From Pseudomonadota bacterium (GTDB lineage Bacteria > Myxococcota_A > Polyangia > Polyangiales > Polyangiaceae), in contig JAFAER010000106.1 in the NCBI GenBank assembly GCA_023423895.1, positions 8,346 to 72,345 on the forward strand: a DNA stretch of 64,000 nucleotides. Direction: 5' to 3'. The notes below the pieces were generated by a model. That model had not been told where the DNA came from. It was given only the letters and a program-made list of their open reading frames with translations, and did not search any database. The position numbers and the translations under genes are program-made. Every line of letters starts with the position of its first letter. Position 1 is the first letter of the stretch. This document shows, one piece after another, positions 8,698-16,291 of the stretch.

Positions 8698-9065
8698 AGC
8701 TCCGGATCCGCGGGGACTCGATCAGGCTCCGGCTCACGCAGTCGGAGGTCAAGCAGCTCGCCGATGCGGGTCGTGTCGAGGAGTCGACGCACTTCGGACC
8801 CGACGAGCGATTCACCTACGCCATCGTCACGTCCGGCAACGCGCACGTCGAAGCGAAGCTGGAGGCGCGCACGATCGAGGTCTCCGTGCCGGCCGCCACC
8901 GCACGCGCGTGGGCGACGAGCGACTCCGTCGGCATCGAAGGCTCTCGTGACCTCGGAGACGGGAAGGCCCTGCGCATCCTCGTCGAGAAGGACTTCGCCT
9001 GCTTGACGGAGCGGCCGCACGAGGACGACGCGGACGCGTTTCCGAATCCTCACACGTCCTGTTGA
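8694..9065 (+). CDS. DUF7009-like conserved small protein coupled to mobA
   Basis: This 123-residue protein opens with MKLRIRGDSIRLRLTQSEVKQL, a start shared by a small family of uncharacterised bacterial proteins (named DUF7009 as I recall it). It has no signal peptide or membrane segment, and ends with FACLTERPHEDDADAFPNPH plus a terminal Cys. It overlaps mobA by four bases, so it is almost certainly co-translated with it. The inference is that it assists molybdenum cofactor or formate dehydrogenase maturation; the sequence itself shows no catalytic motif. Confidence 0.75.
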   Translation: MKLRIRGDSIRLRLTQSEVKQLADAGRVEESTHFGPDERFTYAIVTSGNAHVEAKLEARTIEVSVPAATARAWATSDSVGIEGSRDLGDGKALRILVEKDFACLTERPHEDDADAFPNPHTSC

Positions 9066-9084
9066 GGCGGCGGCCCGCGTCGCG

Positions 9085-9519
9085 TCAGCTTCGGATCTTC
9101 TTGACGGCCGCGCCCACGTCGTTGCCCGACACGGCCGCGCCGCTCGCCTTCAGGTGCTTCATCGCGATGCCGGTCGCCTGACCGTCGTTCTTCGCCGCCT
9201 TGATCGCCTCGTGCGCCGGCGCGAGGTTCGCGACGATCTCGTCGACGGTGAGTTGCTTCGGGAGGAGCGCGGAGAGGACCTCGATCTCGCGCCGGAGCGT
9301 GCTCGCGCGCCCGTCGTCCGTCGTCAGACCGAGCGTCTCCTCGTTCGACTTGATCAACTTCCGCAGGGCCGCGACGGCCTCTTCTTCCGTCGCCGGCGCG
9401 CTCTTGCGGGCTTCGGCGGTCTGGATCTCGCCGAGCGCGAGGCGCAGGACATCGCGCGCGACGACATCTCCCGATTTCATCGCCCCAGTGATCTGCTTCT
9501 TGAGGTCGTCTACCAGCAC
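9085..9519 (-). CDS. GatB/YqeY domain protein
   Basis: The protein (144 residues from the GTG at 9517-9519) matches YqeY: DDLKKQITGAMKSGD at the N-terminus, then VLRLALGEIQTAE, a Lys/Glu-rich middle, and LLPKQLTVDEI near residue 100. YqeY resembles the tail domain of GatB and is thought to bind tRNA, possibly to help amidation of mischarged tRNA, but its role is unproven. The GTG is chosen over an ATG at 9555 because GGGAGG lies eight bases upstream and the length then equals the usual 145-150 residues. It converges on the DUF7009-like gene with a 20-base gap. Confidence 0.85.
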   Translation of the reverse strand: MLVDDLKKQITGAMKSGDVVARDVLRLALGEIQTAEARKSAPATEEEAVAALRKLIKSNEETLGLTTDDGRASTLRREIEVLSALLPKQLTVDEIVANLAPAHEAIKAAKNDGQATGIAMKHLKASGAAVSGNDVGAAVKKIRS

Positions 9520-9577
9520 GGCCGAAGCCTCCCACGTTCGAGCCGCTTCGGCCACAACAGACCGCGGGGGCGCGGGA

Positions 9578-9907
9578 TCACGCGGCGCGATGGTCCGCTT
9601 GCTGGTCTACTTCCATGCCCGCTTCCATCTCGATCACGATGGGCCGGCTGACCGGCTCGTGCGCGCGGACGAACACGCTGCTTCGCAACGTCTCGGGGAC
9701 GGGCTCGTCGTCGAGGTCCTCACCCGCGTGGTACATGGGGGGCTCTTCCTCCTCGGCGGGCGCAAGCTGTGTTTCGACTGCTCCGCGCGGCGCTAGGGGC
9801 GCGACGGCGGGGAGCGTCGGAGGCGCGGGCTCCACGAGGAGGCTGCTGCCCGAGAACAGCTCGTCTCCTTGGGAGGAAAGCAGCACGATTCGGTTGGTCG
9901 TCGACAT
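9578..9907 (-). CDS. Small acidic hypothetical protein
   Basis: An ATG at 9905-9907 is preceded by GGAGAGG at good distance and opens a 109-residue frame. The product is acidic and Pro/Glu-rich (AEEEEPPMYHAGEDLDDEPVPE), with a hydrophobic beginning (NRIVLLSS) too short for a signal peptide. No domain is recognised. It precedes the YqeY-like gene by 58 bases on the same strand, so they could be co-transcribed. The good ribosome-binding site is the main reason to call it a gene. Confidence 0.55.
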   Translation of the reverse strand: MSTTNRIVLLSSQGDELFSGSSLLVEPAPPTLPAVAPLAPRGAVETQLAPAEEEEPPMYHAGEDLDDEPVPETLRSSVFVRAHEPVSRPIVIEMEAGMEVDQQADHRAA

Positions 9908-10279
9908 CGTCCGTCCTCTCCGTAACGACAACAAGAACCCCGCCCGCATTCCCCTGCGAGCGCCAGATGTTGCCTCTGGGCCTGCAGCAGGCATGCCACG
10001 AAGAGGCATCGCGCGACGTCCCGAAAAGTCCGTGTCGCGGCGCTGTTGTCGACGAGATCCCGTGCGAATCTTCACGCTCGCGTCTCCTCCGTTTCGACTG
10101 AGCCATGACCGCAGCGTCGCGGGGCCGACGGAGGTGTTGGTGAGCTGACACCGTGGCGTTCTTGAATGCCCACGAGCGCGCGACCAAGGCTCTTCAGCTG
10201 CGATCGTCGTCTCTTCCGTGAAGGCGAGTCTCAGGCGGAGCTCGGCTCCGAATGGCACACGTCGTGCGCGCCGCGAGGC
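9908..10279. other. 372-base intergenic region between divergent genes
   Basis: This space separates the small acidic gene (minus) from the M50 protease (plus). I see no convincing short gene, RNA gene or strong hairpin in it. It must contain the two divergent promoters, but no good -35/-10 pair stands out by eye. Confidence 0.5.
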
Positions 10280-11488
10280 ATGGGCAACGGAATGCGCATC
10301 GGACGGCTCTTCGGGATCGAGATCCGCGTCGATCCGAGCTGGCTCTTCATCTTCGTTCTGGTGGGGTGGAGCCTTACATCGCTCTTCGGCGCGTGGCATC
10401 CGGACTGGCCGTTCGCGACGAGCCTCGTTGTCGCCGTGACCGCAGCGCTCGTGTTCTTCGCATCCGTTCTGTTTCACGAGCTCGCCCATTCGCTGGTCGC
10501 GCTTGCCTACGGCATTCCCGTTCGGGACATCACGCTCCATCTGTTCGGAGGAGTTTCGAACATCGAGAAGGAGCCGCCCACGCCCGGATCCGAGCTCCTC
10601 ATGGCGATCGTCGGCCCGATCGCGAGCATCGGACTGGGCATCGCGATGGTCGTCGTGAGCGCGATCCTCATCGACATCCGGACGCCGGACGCCGTCGAGT
10701 CGGCAGAGGGGGTCATCGCTCATCTCGGCCCGCTCGAGACGTTGCTCGTCTGGCTCGGCCCCGTGAACATCATCGTGGGCGTCTTCAACATGCTCCCTGG
10801 CTTTCCTCTCGACGGCGGCCGCGTGCTCCGCGCGATCGTGTGGAGGATCACCGGCAGTCTCGAGAAGGCGACGCGCGTCGCGGGCGGCGCAGGACAGGCG
10901 GTGGGCTGGCTCTTCGTCGTCCTCGGTCTCTCGATGGTGCTCGGCTTCCGCGTGCCTCTCTTCGGTCGAGGCGTCATGTCCGGCCTGTGGCTCGCGATGA
11001 TCGGCCTCTTCTTGCGCAATGCGGCCGTCGCTCACCTTCGCAGCGCGGCGATGGACCAGGCGCTCAGCGGGGTCCACGTGCACGACCTGATGCGGACGAA
11101 GGGGGCCTACGTCGAGCCACGGCTCCCCGTCCGGCAGCTCCTCGACGACTGGTTTCTGCGCCACGACGAGCTCGCCTGGCCCGTGATCCAGAATGGCCTG
11201 TTCGTGGGCATCGTCTCCGTCGACGACCTCCGCAAGGCGCGCCCGGAAGAATGGGCGACGAAGACCGTGAGCGAGCTGATGACGCCGGCGGACAAGGTCG
11301 CGTCTGCCAGCCCCGACGAGCCGCTCAACGAGGCGTTGCGGATCCTCGCTTCGCGAGGCGTCCGGCAGCTACCAGTCCTCGAGGGCGGCATGCTCGTCGG
11401 CATGCTCTACGACCGGGACGTCGGCCGGTGGCTGGAGCTGCGGACGCAGGTAATGCGAGAGCCGCCCGCACGCGTTCGCCCTGCCTGA
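10280..11488 (+). CDS. Site-2 protease-family M50 metalloprotease with C-terminal CBS pair
   Basis: The 402-residue integral membrane protein has the zinc motif FHELAH (His66, Glu67, His70) in an early membrane helix and the third-ligand motif NMLPGFPLDGG (Asp178) about 110 residues later, as in the SpoIVFB/S2P-like group III proteases. After about five membrane segments come two CBS modules (about 260-390; LMRTKGAYVEP, ELMTPADKV), which usually bind adenosine nucleotides and control activity. Such enzymes cut membrane-spanning regulators such as anti-sigma factors or pro-sigma factors. Two starts are possible, 10280 and 10292. The substrate is unknown; partner-switch regulators nearby are candidate pathway members only by position. 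Confidence 0.9.
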   Translation: MGNGMRIGRLFGIEIRVDPSWLFIFVLVGWSLTSLFGAWHPDWPFATSLVVAVTAALVFFASVLFHELAHSLVALAYGIPVRDITLHLFGGVSNIEKEPPTPGSELLMAIVGPIASIGLGIAMVVVSAILIDIRTPDAVESAEGVIAHLGPLETLLVWLGPVNIIVGVFNMLPGFPLDGGRVLRAIVWRITGSLEKATRVAGGAGQAVGWLFVVLGLSMVLGFRVPLFGRGVMSGLWLAMIGLFLRNAAVAHLRSAAMDQALSGVHVHDLMRTKGAYVEPRLPVRQLLDDWFLRHDELAWPVIQNGLFVGIVSVDDLRKARPEEWATKTVSELMTPADKVASASPDEPLNEALRILASRGVRQLPVLEGGMLVGMLYDRDVGRWLELRTQVMREPPARVRPA

Positions 11489-11508
11489 TGATGATGATGA
11501 TCGTCAGG
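11484..11508. terminator. Bidirectional hairpin spanning two convergent stop codons
   Basis: Arms 11484-11492 (CCTGATGAT) and 11500-11508 (ATCGTCAGG) pair with one G-U and enclose a seven-base GATGATG loop. The hairpin contains the stop codons of both the protease and the universal stress gene. No T-run follows, as is common in high-GC genomes. Confidence 0.45.
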
Positions 11509-11941
11509 AGGTCGGTTCCGGCGAGCGGACAACGAGCACCGAGCGGTCCGCGTGATTGACGACCTTGGCCGCCGTCGTCCCGAGCAGTCGATCGAGCAGA
11601 CCGTAGCCGTGCGAGCCGATGACGATGAGGTCGGCGTCGTGCTCGCGCGCTGCGGAGCAGATGGCGTCCCACGCGACGCCGACCTGGGCGTAAGCGCCGT
11701 CGAGCAGCTCCGGCGGTACGGTGGACGCGGCGTCCTCGATCTCGCGTTTGGCGGTTGCGAGGAACGTCTCGGTCACCTGCGCCGGAGGGATCGCCCAGAC
11801 GTTCGTGGGGAGCTCCGGCGGGAGTCCGACGCACCGGAGAAGGCGCACCTTCGCCCCCGTCCTTCGGGCGAGGTCAATCGCTGCAGCGAGAACCGCCGGG
11901 GCACGAGGGGACGAGTCGAGCGCGACGAGGATCCGGTTCAT
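11504..11941 (-). CDS. Universal stress protein (UspA family)
   Basis: The 145-residue protein is a single Usp domain: MNRILVALDSSPRAPAVLAAA at the start, LLRCVGLP, and the ATP-binding GSHGYGLLDRLLGTTAAKVVNHADRSVLVVR near the C-terminus (G-x2-G-x9-G-S/T pattern largely kept, with Asn-His-Ala replacing the usual small residue run). Usp proteins bind ATP and aid survival of stress or starvation; exact functions vary. It converges with the protease gene with only 15 bases between the stops. The start at 11941 directly begins the fold. Confidence 0.9.
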   Translation of the reverse strand: MNRILVALDSSPRAPAVLAAAIDLARRTGAKVRLLRCVGLPPELPTNVWAIPPAQVTETFLATAKREIEDAASTVPPELLDGAYAQVGVAWDAICSAAREHDADLIVIGSHGYGLLDRLLGTTAAKVVNHADRSVLVVRSPEPTS

Positions 11942-12166
11942 GCTTGCCCTGCATCCACGACGCGTGCCCGCTCGCCGAATACGGAGCGCACCGCGTTCGA
12001 CGAGCTCTGGCGCGATGTTCAAGCGCAAGCGTCGTGTGCAGAGACTGCCGTCGAGTGTGGCCGAACGACCCGCTGCGCGTGGGAATGAAGCGATTGGTCG
12101 CGATCCGACGAGCACCCGGGTGAGGTTTCCGCTAGCCTGACCGGCACCCTCGATGTCGATCCTTTC

Positions 12167-12817
12167 ATGAGCGTGAGCGGCCCTCGAAGATCGAACCTCC
12201 CGCCGAAGCTCGAGCTTCCGATGTCGTGGACCAGCGAATCCGTGAGCGGCGCGCCGAACGTGTCGGCGGCCTGGATCTCGCGGCCGCGCACGGGCGAGAG
12301 CGTCAACGGTGACGCCGTGATCGTGCGCGAGTTCGGCAAGGCCGTGCTCGTCGCGGTCATCGACGCGCTCGGGCACGGTCCGAAGGCGGCCGACGTGGCG
12401 GATGCATCGAGCGAATGGCTCCGCAGCGCCGAGCCCGCAGACGGCGGCGCGCCGGCGCTCGTGCAGGGCCTCCACAAACGGCTCCAAGGCTCGCGCGGCG
12501 CTGCGGCGCTCGTCTTCGTCGTGTCCGCAACTGGTATCGAGGCGTGCAGCGTCGGCAACGTCGAGCTTCGTTCGATGACCGGGAAGCTCCCGTTCGTCCT
12601 CACGCCGGGGGTGCTCGGCGTCCGGCTACGTGCCCCGAAGATCTGCGCGTCGCCGCCCATGTCCGATCGGTTCGTGCTCCATTCCGACGGGATTTCCGGA
12701 CGATTCGATCTTCGCGCGTGGCGAACGCAGTCGCCTCCCGACCTCGCGGCCATCATCTTCGGTACGCACCGTCACGCGCACGACGACGCGACCGTCGTCG
12801 TCCTCGATATCGGCTGA
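12167..12817 (+). CDS. RsbX/SpoIIE-like PP2C-type serine phosphatase
   Basis: The 216-residue soluble protein carries the metal-binding motifs of the short PP2C/RsbX class: NGDAVIV, VIDALGHGPKA, HSDGISGRF and a C-terminal HDDATVVVLDIG. RsbX-type enzymes dephosphorylate STAS proteins or stressosome subunits and so damp sigma-factor release. Its stop directly abuts the stop of the facing RsbT-like kinase gene, an arrangement that pairs the two opposing activities. A second ATG at 12221 is possible as a start; neither has a clear ribosome-binding site. Confidence 0.82.
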   Translation: MSVSGPRRSNLPPKLELPMSWTSESVSGAPNVSAAWISRPRTGESVNGDAVIVREFGKAVLVAVIDALGHGPKAADVADASSEWLRSAEPADGGAPALVQGLHKRLQGSRGAAALVFVVSATGIEACSVGNVELRSMTGKLPFVLTPGVLGVRLRAPKICASPPMSDRFVLHSDGISGRFDLRAWRTQSPPDLAAIIFGTHRHAHDDATVVVLDIG

Positions 12818-13291
12818 TCAGAAGCCCGGGCTCGAGCCGCGTCGAGGGCGCCCGAGGAAGCGGCGCGCGATGATGCGCTTACCCTCGCCGTGCGGGATCT
12901 GCTCGACGTGGTCGCTCAGACGCGCCACGGCGCCGAGTCCGGCTCCGATCCCGCCGCGCCCGAAGACGAGCGCCGGATCGAGCTTGCCCTTGGCGTCGTA
13001 GCCGTCGCGAAGGCTACCCATCAGATCGAACGGCGGTGTCTCGTCCTCGGCGACGATGGAGATCCCGCGCGTGCCCTCTTCTCGGTCGATGCCCGACAGC
13101 TCGATCGAACCCCGACGCCCGTATTTCAGGATGTTCGAGGTCAGCTCCGACACCACGACCACGAGCTCCTCGATGACCTCGCGCTCGAAACCAAGCTGGC
13201 CTGCGAACGACCGGAGCATCACCCGCGCGGCAAAGACGGCTGCGTCGTGTGCAACGACACATCTGACCGGTGGCGGAAGTGGTGGCCTCAT
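12818..13291 (-). CDS. RsbT/RsbW-like serine kinase, anti-sigma regulatory factor
   Basis: The 157-residue protein is a GHKL ATPase of the anti-sigma factor type: N box VVSELTSNILKYG, G1 region VAEDETPPFDL, and G2 loop GRGGIGAGLGAVARLSDHVE. Such kinases phosphorylate STAS proteins on Ser/Thr or bind sigma factors. The frame remains open to 13462, but the ATG at 13289-13291 (MRPPLPPP) gives the normal family length. Its stop touches the stop of the PP2C gene at 12817. With that phosphatase it could form a self-contained partner-switch pair separate from the larger island at 20-28 kb. Confidence 0.85.
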   Translation of the reverse strand: MRPPLPPPVRCVVAHDAAVFAARVMLRSFAGQLGFEREVIEELVVVVSELTSNILKYGRRGSIELSGIDREEGTRGISIVAEDETPPFDLMGSLRDGYDAKGKLDPALVFGRGGIGAGLGAVARLSDHVEQIPHGEGKRIIARRFLGRPRRGSSPGF

Positions 13292-13455
13292 CGATCCGGC
13301 TCGTGCTGCTTGCTCACACAATGCATGGGCGCTCCTGCGAAACAAAGAGCAAACGGATGGCACGCCGCCGAGGTGGAACGGCCCCGCGCGCCTCGTCCAC
13401 TCGCGTGCGCTGTAGGCACCGCGATTCCATTGTGCTTCAAAAAATTGCGCCACCC

Positions 13456-13484
13456 TTGACACTTTGAACTGAGTTCCTCATTCT
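13456..13484 (+). promoter_or_regulatory. Candidate sigma70-like promoter for the FAD oxidoreductase
   Basis: A perfect TTGACA lies at 13456-13461, followed after 17 bases by CATTCT (13479-13484), a weak -10. It is about 140 bases upstream of the FAD oxidoreductase start and oriented towards it. The -35 and spacing are good; the -10 match is poor. Confidence 0.4.
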
Positions 13485-13580
13485 TTCGAATTCCACGGAT
13501 GCGTCTCGCTGCAGAAGCGAGCCGTCCTCACGTCAAGAGAGACAGTCGGTATACAGACACCGACGCTCGGGTGGTCATTG

Positions 13581-13607
13581 GGTTCTGCTGGGGACGTGTG
13601 CAGAACC
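13581..13607. promoter_or_regulatory. 8+8 inverted repeat just upstream of the FAD oxidoreductase
   Basis: Arms GGTTCTGC (13581-13588) and GCAGAACC (13600-13607) are perfect complements around an 11-base spacer, ending 15 bases before the start codon at 13623. It could be an operator or a leader hairpin affecting translation. Confidence 0.45.
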
Positions 13608-13622
13608 AGAATCGGGGAGCTG

Positions 13623-15101
13623 ATGTCGCGTCTGACAAGTCCGAAGCTTGCTCGTCGTGGATTTCTGACAGGGGTGGCGACCGTAGCGGTCATCGGCTTC
13701 GACCCTGTTCGACGCACCTGGCTCACGGAGGCTAAAGCCGGCGCTTCGCTTTCGAAGCTGCCGCGCCTCGACGGTGAGCTCGTCACCGACGCCTCCTCGC
13801 TTGCGGAGGCCGCCGACGATTTCGGTCACTTCATCCACCGTACGCCGCGCGCCGTGCTCCGTCCGGGATCCATCCGCGACGTCGTCGAGATGGTGCGCTA
13901 CGCGAAGAAGTACAAGATCAAGATCGCGATGCGCGGGCAGGGCCATTCGACGCATGGCCAGGCTCAGGTCGAGGCCGGGATCGTGATCGACTCGTCGACG
14001 CTCGCGAGCATCGACATCAACACCAACGACGCGGTCGTCGGCCCCGGCGCGCGCTGGCGCGAGATCATCGACGCCGGACTGGCGCGGGGCGTCACTCCTC
14101 CGACGCTGCCGAACTTCATCGACATCACGGTCGGCGGGAACATCGCAGGAGGTGGCATCGGCGGAGCCGCGCATCGGCATGGGGCCGTCGTCGACAACGT
14201 CCTCGAGATGGAGGTCGTCACCGGCGAGGGACAGCTTCGACGCTGCTCGCCGCACGAGAACGCGGCGCTGTTCAACGCGGTCCTCGGCGGGCTCGGTCAG
14301 TTCGCCATCGTCGTGCGTGCCCGAATCCGCATGTTGCCCGCGAAGCCGTTCGCCCGGATGTACACGCTCAAGTATCCGGACCTCGCGAGCTTCCTCGCCG
14401 ACGTTCGCGGTCCGACGCTCGACGAGCGCTTCGATCACCTCGAGGCGGAGATCTTCCCGGACGCGAACGGCATCTACAAGACCGTGTCGATGTTCGCGGT
14501 GAAGTACTACCACCCGTCGAACCCGCCCGATGACGTCGCGTTGCTCGACGGGCTCGATCCCATCGGCGCCGAGGTGGCCGACATGCCGTACGAGGCGTTC
14601 CTCAAACGGCTCGATCCCATCATCGACTTCGTGAAGTCCATCGGCGCCTGGAACCTGCCGCACCCGTGGTTCGACGTCTTCGTCTCCGAATCGAAGATCG
14701 CGGGCTTCGTCTCGGAGACGCTGTCGACCATCACGTCGGCGGACACCGGGGGCGGGAACGTCCTGCTCTACCCACTGCGGAGGAGCAAGTTCCGCCGGCC
14801 GTTCCTGCGGATCCCGCACGAGAACGAGATCTTCTTCCTCTACGACATTCTCGCGTTCGCGCCGCCCGACCCGGCGATCGTCGCGCAGATGATCCACCGC
14901 AACACCCAGTGGAACGACCGCGCGACCGATCTCGGTGGTAGGCGCTACAACATCGGCTCGACGAACATGTCCCGCGAGGACTGGAAGCGGTACTTCTCAC
15001 CGCTCTGGCCGGCGGTCGTCCTCGCGAAGCTTGCCTACGATCCTGCCAACATCCTCACGCCGGGTCAGGGAATCTTTCCTGGTGCTGGATGTGACGACTG
15101 A
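13623..15101 (+). CDS. Tat-exported FAD-linked oxidoreductase, cytokinin dehydrogenase/BBE-like
   Basis: The 492-residue flavoprotein begins with a twin-arginine-like leader (LARRGFLTGVATVAVIGF). A VAO/PCMH-type FAD domain follows: PRAVLRPGSIRDVVEMVRYA, then GQGHSTHGQA with His108 in the position that covalently binds FAD in cytokinin dehydrogenases, then NFIDITVGGNIAGGGIGGAAHRHG. The C-terminal ending YDPANILTPGQGIF is also very like plant cytokinin dehydrogenases. The start at 13623 is set by GGGGAG just upstream. Known relatives oxidise amines or alcohols of isoprenylated or alkaloid substrates. Here the gene overlaps the convergent DMATS prenyltransferase gene by 47 bases, so a prenylated substrate is an attractive inference. 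Export by Tat, if real, would place the reaction outside the cytoplasm. Confidence 0.85.
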   Translation: MSRLTSPKLARRGFLTGVATVAVIGFDPVRRTWLTEAKAGASLSKLPRLDGELVTDASSLAEAADDFGHFIHRTPRAVLRPGSIRDVVEMVRYAKKYKIKIAMRGQGHSTHGQAQVEAGIVIDSSTLASIDINTNDAVVGPGARWREIIDAGLARGVTPPTLPNFIDITVGGNIAGGGIGGAAHRHGAVVDNVLEMEVVTGEGQLRRCSPHENAALFNAVLGGLGQFAIVVRARIRMLPAKPFARMYTLKYPDLASFLADVRGPTLDERFDHLEAEIFPDANGIYKTVSMFAVKYYHPSNPPDDVALLDGLDPIGAEVADMPYEAFLKRLDPIIDFVKSIGAWNLPHPWFDVFVSESKIAGFVSETLSTITSADTGGGNVLLYPLRRSKFRRPFLRIPHENEIFFLYDILAFAPPDPAIVAQMIHRNTQWNDRATDLGGRRYNIGSTNMSREDWKRYFSPLWPAVVLAKLAYDPANILTPGQGIFPGAGCDD

Positions 15102-16182
15102 CTGAAGGACGAGCCGCTGCCCGGAAGAGCTCGGTCGCGACGTAAATCGTGACTCGAGCTCTTCCTGCGCGGAGCGACGCGTACGTGTTCAGTCCGGCGC
15201 CGTCCTCGAGCGCCCGCGGCGCGAGGGCCGCCAGCGACGCCTCGTACGGCCGGGGATCGATCCCGCGCGACGTCATGTACCGCGAGATTCGGTCTCGGGC
15301 GACCGCGTCATTGGCTGCATAGAAACGAATTGGAATCTGAATCGTGACGTCGTTGGGCAAGGGATTGCCCTCCACGAACGACAGGTATGTGCACAGAGGA
15401 AACGCCGTGTATGGGCCGGTTGTATCGGTGATGGCCCTGCAGAATTCGGTGACCTCGCCGGGGGTGTATCCGTCGCAGGCCGCCGCCATCCGCTCGAGAT
15501 GATCGGTCGTGATCCCTCGCTGATAGAGGTAGACCTTCATGCGCGCCGTCTTTCCGCCGCTCAGGTCGAGGGCGAAGTAGCGGATCTCGTCGTCTGCCGT
15601 CGGACGGCGCTGCACCGACTGGAGCAGGGTGGGCCAGGCCGATTCGAACCCGAGCTCTCTCATCGCCTGCTCGATGAGGTCGAAAGAGCGGTCCTTCCCG
15701 GCGATCTGCGGATTGAAGTAGGCCTTCACCTCGGGTGCGCCGGACAGCGTCGCTGCGTGCCACAGGAGGAAGCGAGCCTTCGGAACGTCGGGCAAGAAGA
15801 GGTTCCGGACGCGCTGGAAGCGTCTCAGATCGATCCCGTCTTCGCGGCCGAATCGCTCCGTCGTCGTGAGCGCTGCATCTCGGGTGTCGACGAGCGTGGG
15901 CGCGGTTCCCTGCGCCTCGCAGAGGAAGCGCAGGCTAGGAGGGCCCTTCTGGTCGAAGGCGATCGAGAACTCGTACGGCGAGTGGTCGTCGCCGATGTCC
16001 GACGGCCACACCGGCGCGCTCGGAATCTTCATGGCTCCCCAGGGGAGCACCATCGTGTCGAGCCGATGGCGTGCAGAAGGCGGGCACGGCTCACCTCCGA
16101 AGAGGGCCGGCCAGAGCCGCTCGAGCCGAGCGGTCGCCACGTCGTGATACGTCACTGACACGTCGTTGTTGTTCCCACCCAT
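15055..16182 (-). CDS. DMATS-type aromatic (indole) prenyltransferase
   Basis: The 375-residue protein fits the ABBA-fold DMATS family, which transfers a dimethylallyl group from DMAPP to tryptophan or related indoles. Seen: DDHSPYEFSIAF with Glu71 in the place of the indole-binding general base; Arg85 in SLRFLCEA; KAYFNP (Lys153, Tyr155); KVYLY (Lys216, Tyr218); and a C-terminal GLNTYASLR (Tyr334) plus VTIYVATELF. These Lys/Tyr pairs match the diphosphate-binding and tyrosine-shield residues of fungal FgaPT2. Length is like bacterial members (about 360-390). No signal peptide, so cytoplasmic. Its 3' end overlaps the FAD oxidoreductase gene tail to tail. An AGGTG sits about nine bases upstream of the ATG. 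The natural acceptor is unknown; tryptophan, a Trp-dipeptide or another arene are possible. Confidence 0.9.
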   Translation of the reverse strand: MGGNNNDVSVTYHDVATARLERLWPALFGGEPCPPSARHRLDTMVLPWGAMKIPSAPVWPSDIGDDHSPYEFSIAFDQKGPPSLRFLCEAQGTAPTLVDTRDAALTTTERFGREDGIDLRRFQRVRNLFLPDVPKARFLLWHAATLSGAPEVKAYFNPQIAGKDRSFDLIEQAMRELGFESAWPTLLQSVQRRPTADDEIRYFALDLSGGKTARMKVYLYQRGITTDHLERMAAACDGYTPGEVTEFCRAITDTTGPYTAFPLCTYLSFVEGNPLPNDVTIQIPIRFYAANDAVARDRISRYMTSRGIDPRPYEASLAALAPRALEDGAGLNTYASLRAGRARVTIYVATELFRAAARPSVSRHIQHQERFPDPA

Positions 16183-16291
16183 TGTTCGTTACACCTCGCG
16201 GTTGTAGCGGATGAGTCGAGAAAAGCGCATTCTGCGACTTCAACGCATCACCCTAAAAGGGTAAGTCGCGCAGCTTCCCTTGGGATATGCG

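Larger units (their letters stand above)
13292..13622. other. 331-base divergent regulatory region
   Basis: This space between the RsbT-like gene and the FAD oxidoreductase is noticeably richer in A+T than its surroundings (around 13430-13500). It contains a candidate promoter (13456-13484), a small inverted repeat CTCGCT-gcaga-AGCGAG at 13505-13521 and a larger one at 13581-13607. I see no convincing gene within it. Confidence 0.55.

Noticed and set aside
10140..10165. Possible sigma54 promoter (TGGCGTTCTTGAATGC)
   Set aside because: The GG to GC distance is one base too long for a -24/-12 element and no activator gene is adjacent.
9578..11164. 528-codon minus-strand frame
   Set aside because: Most of it is antisense to the M50 protease, which has clear motifs. 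Only the last 109 codons, which have their own start and ribosome-binding site, are kept as a gene.
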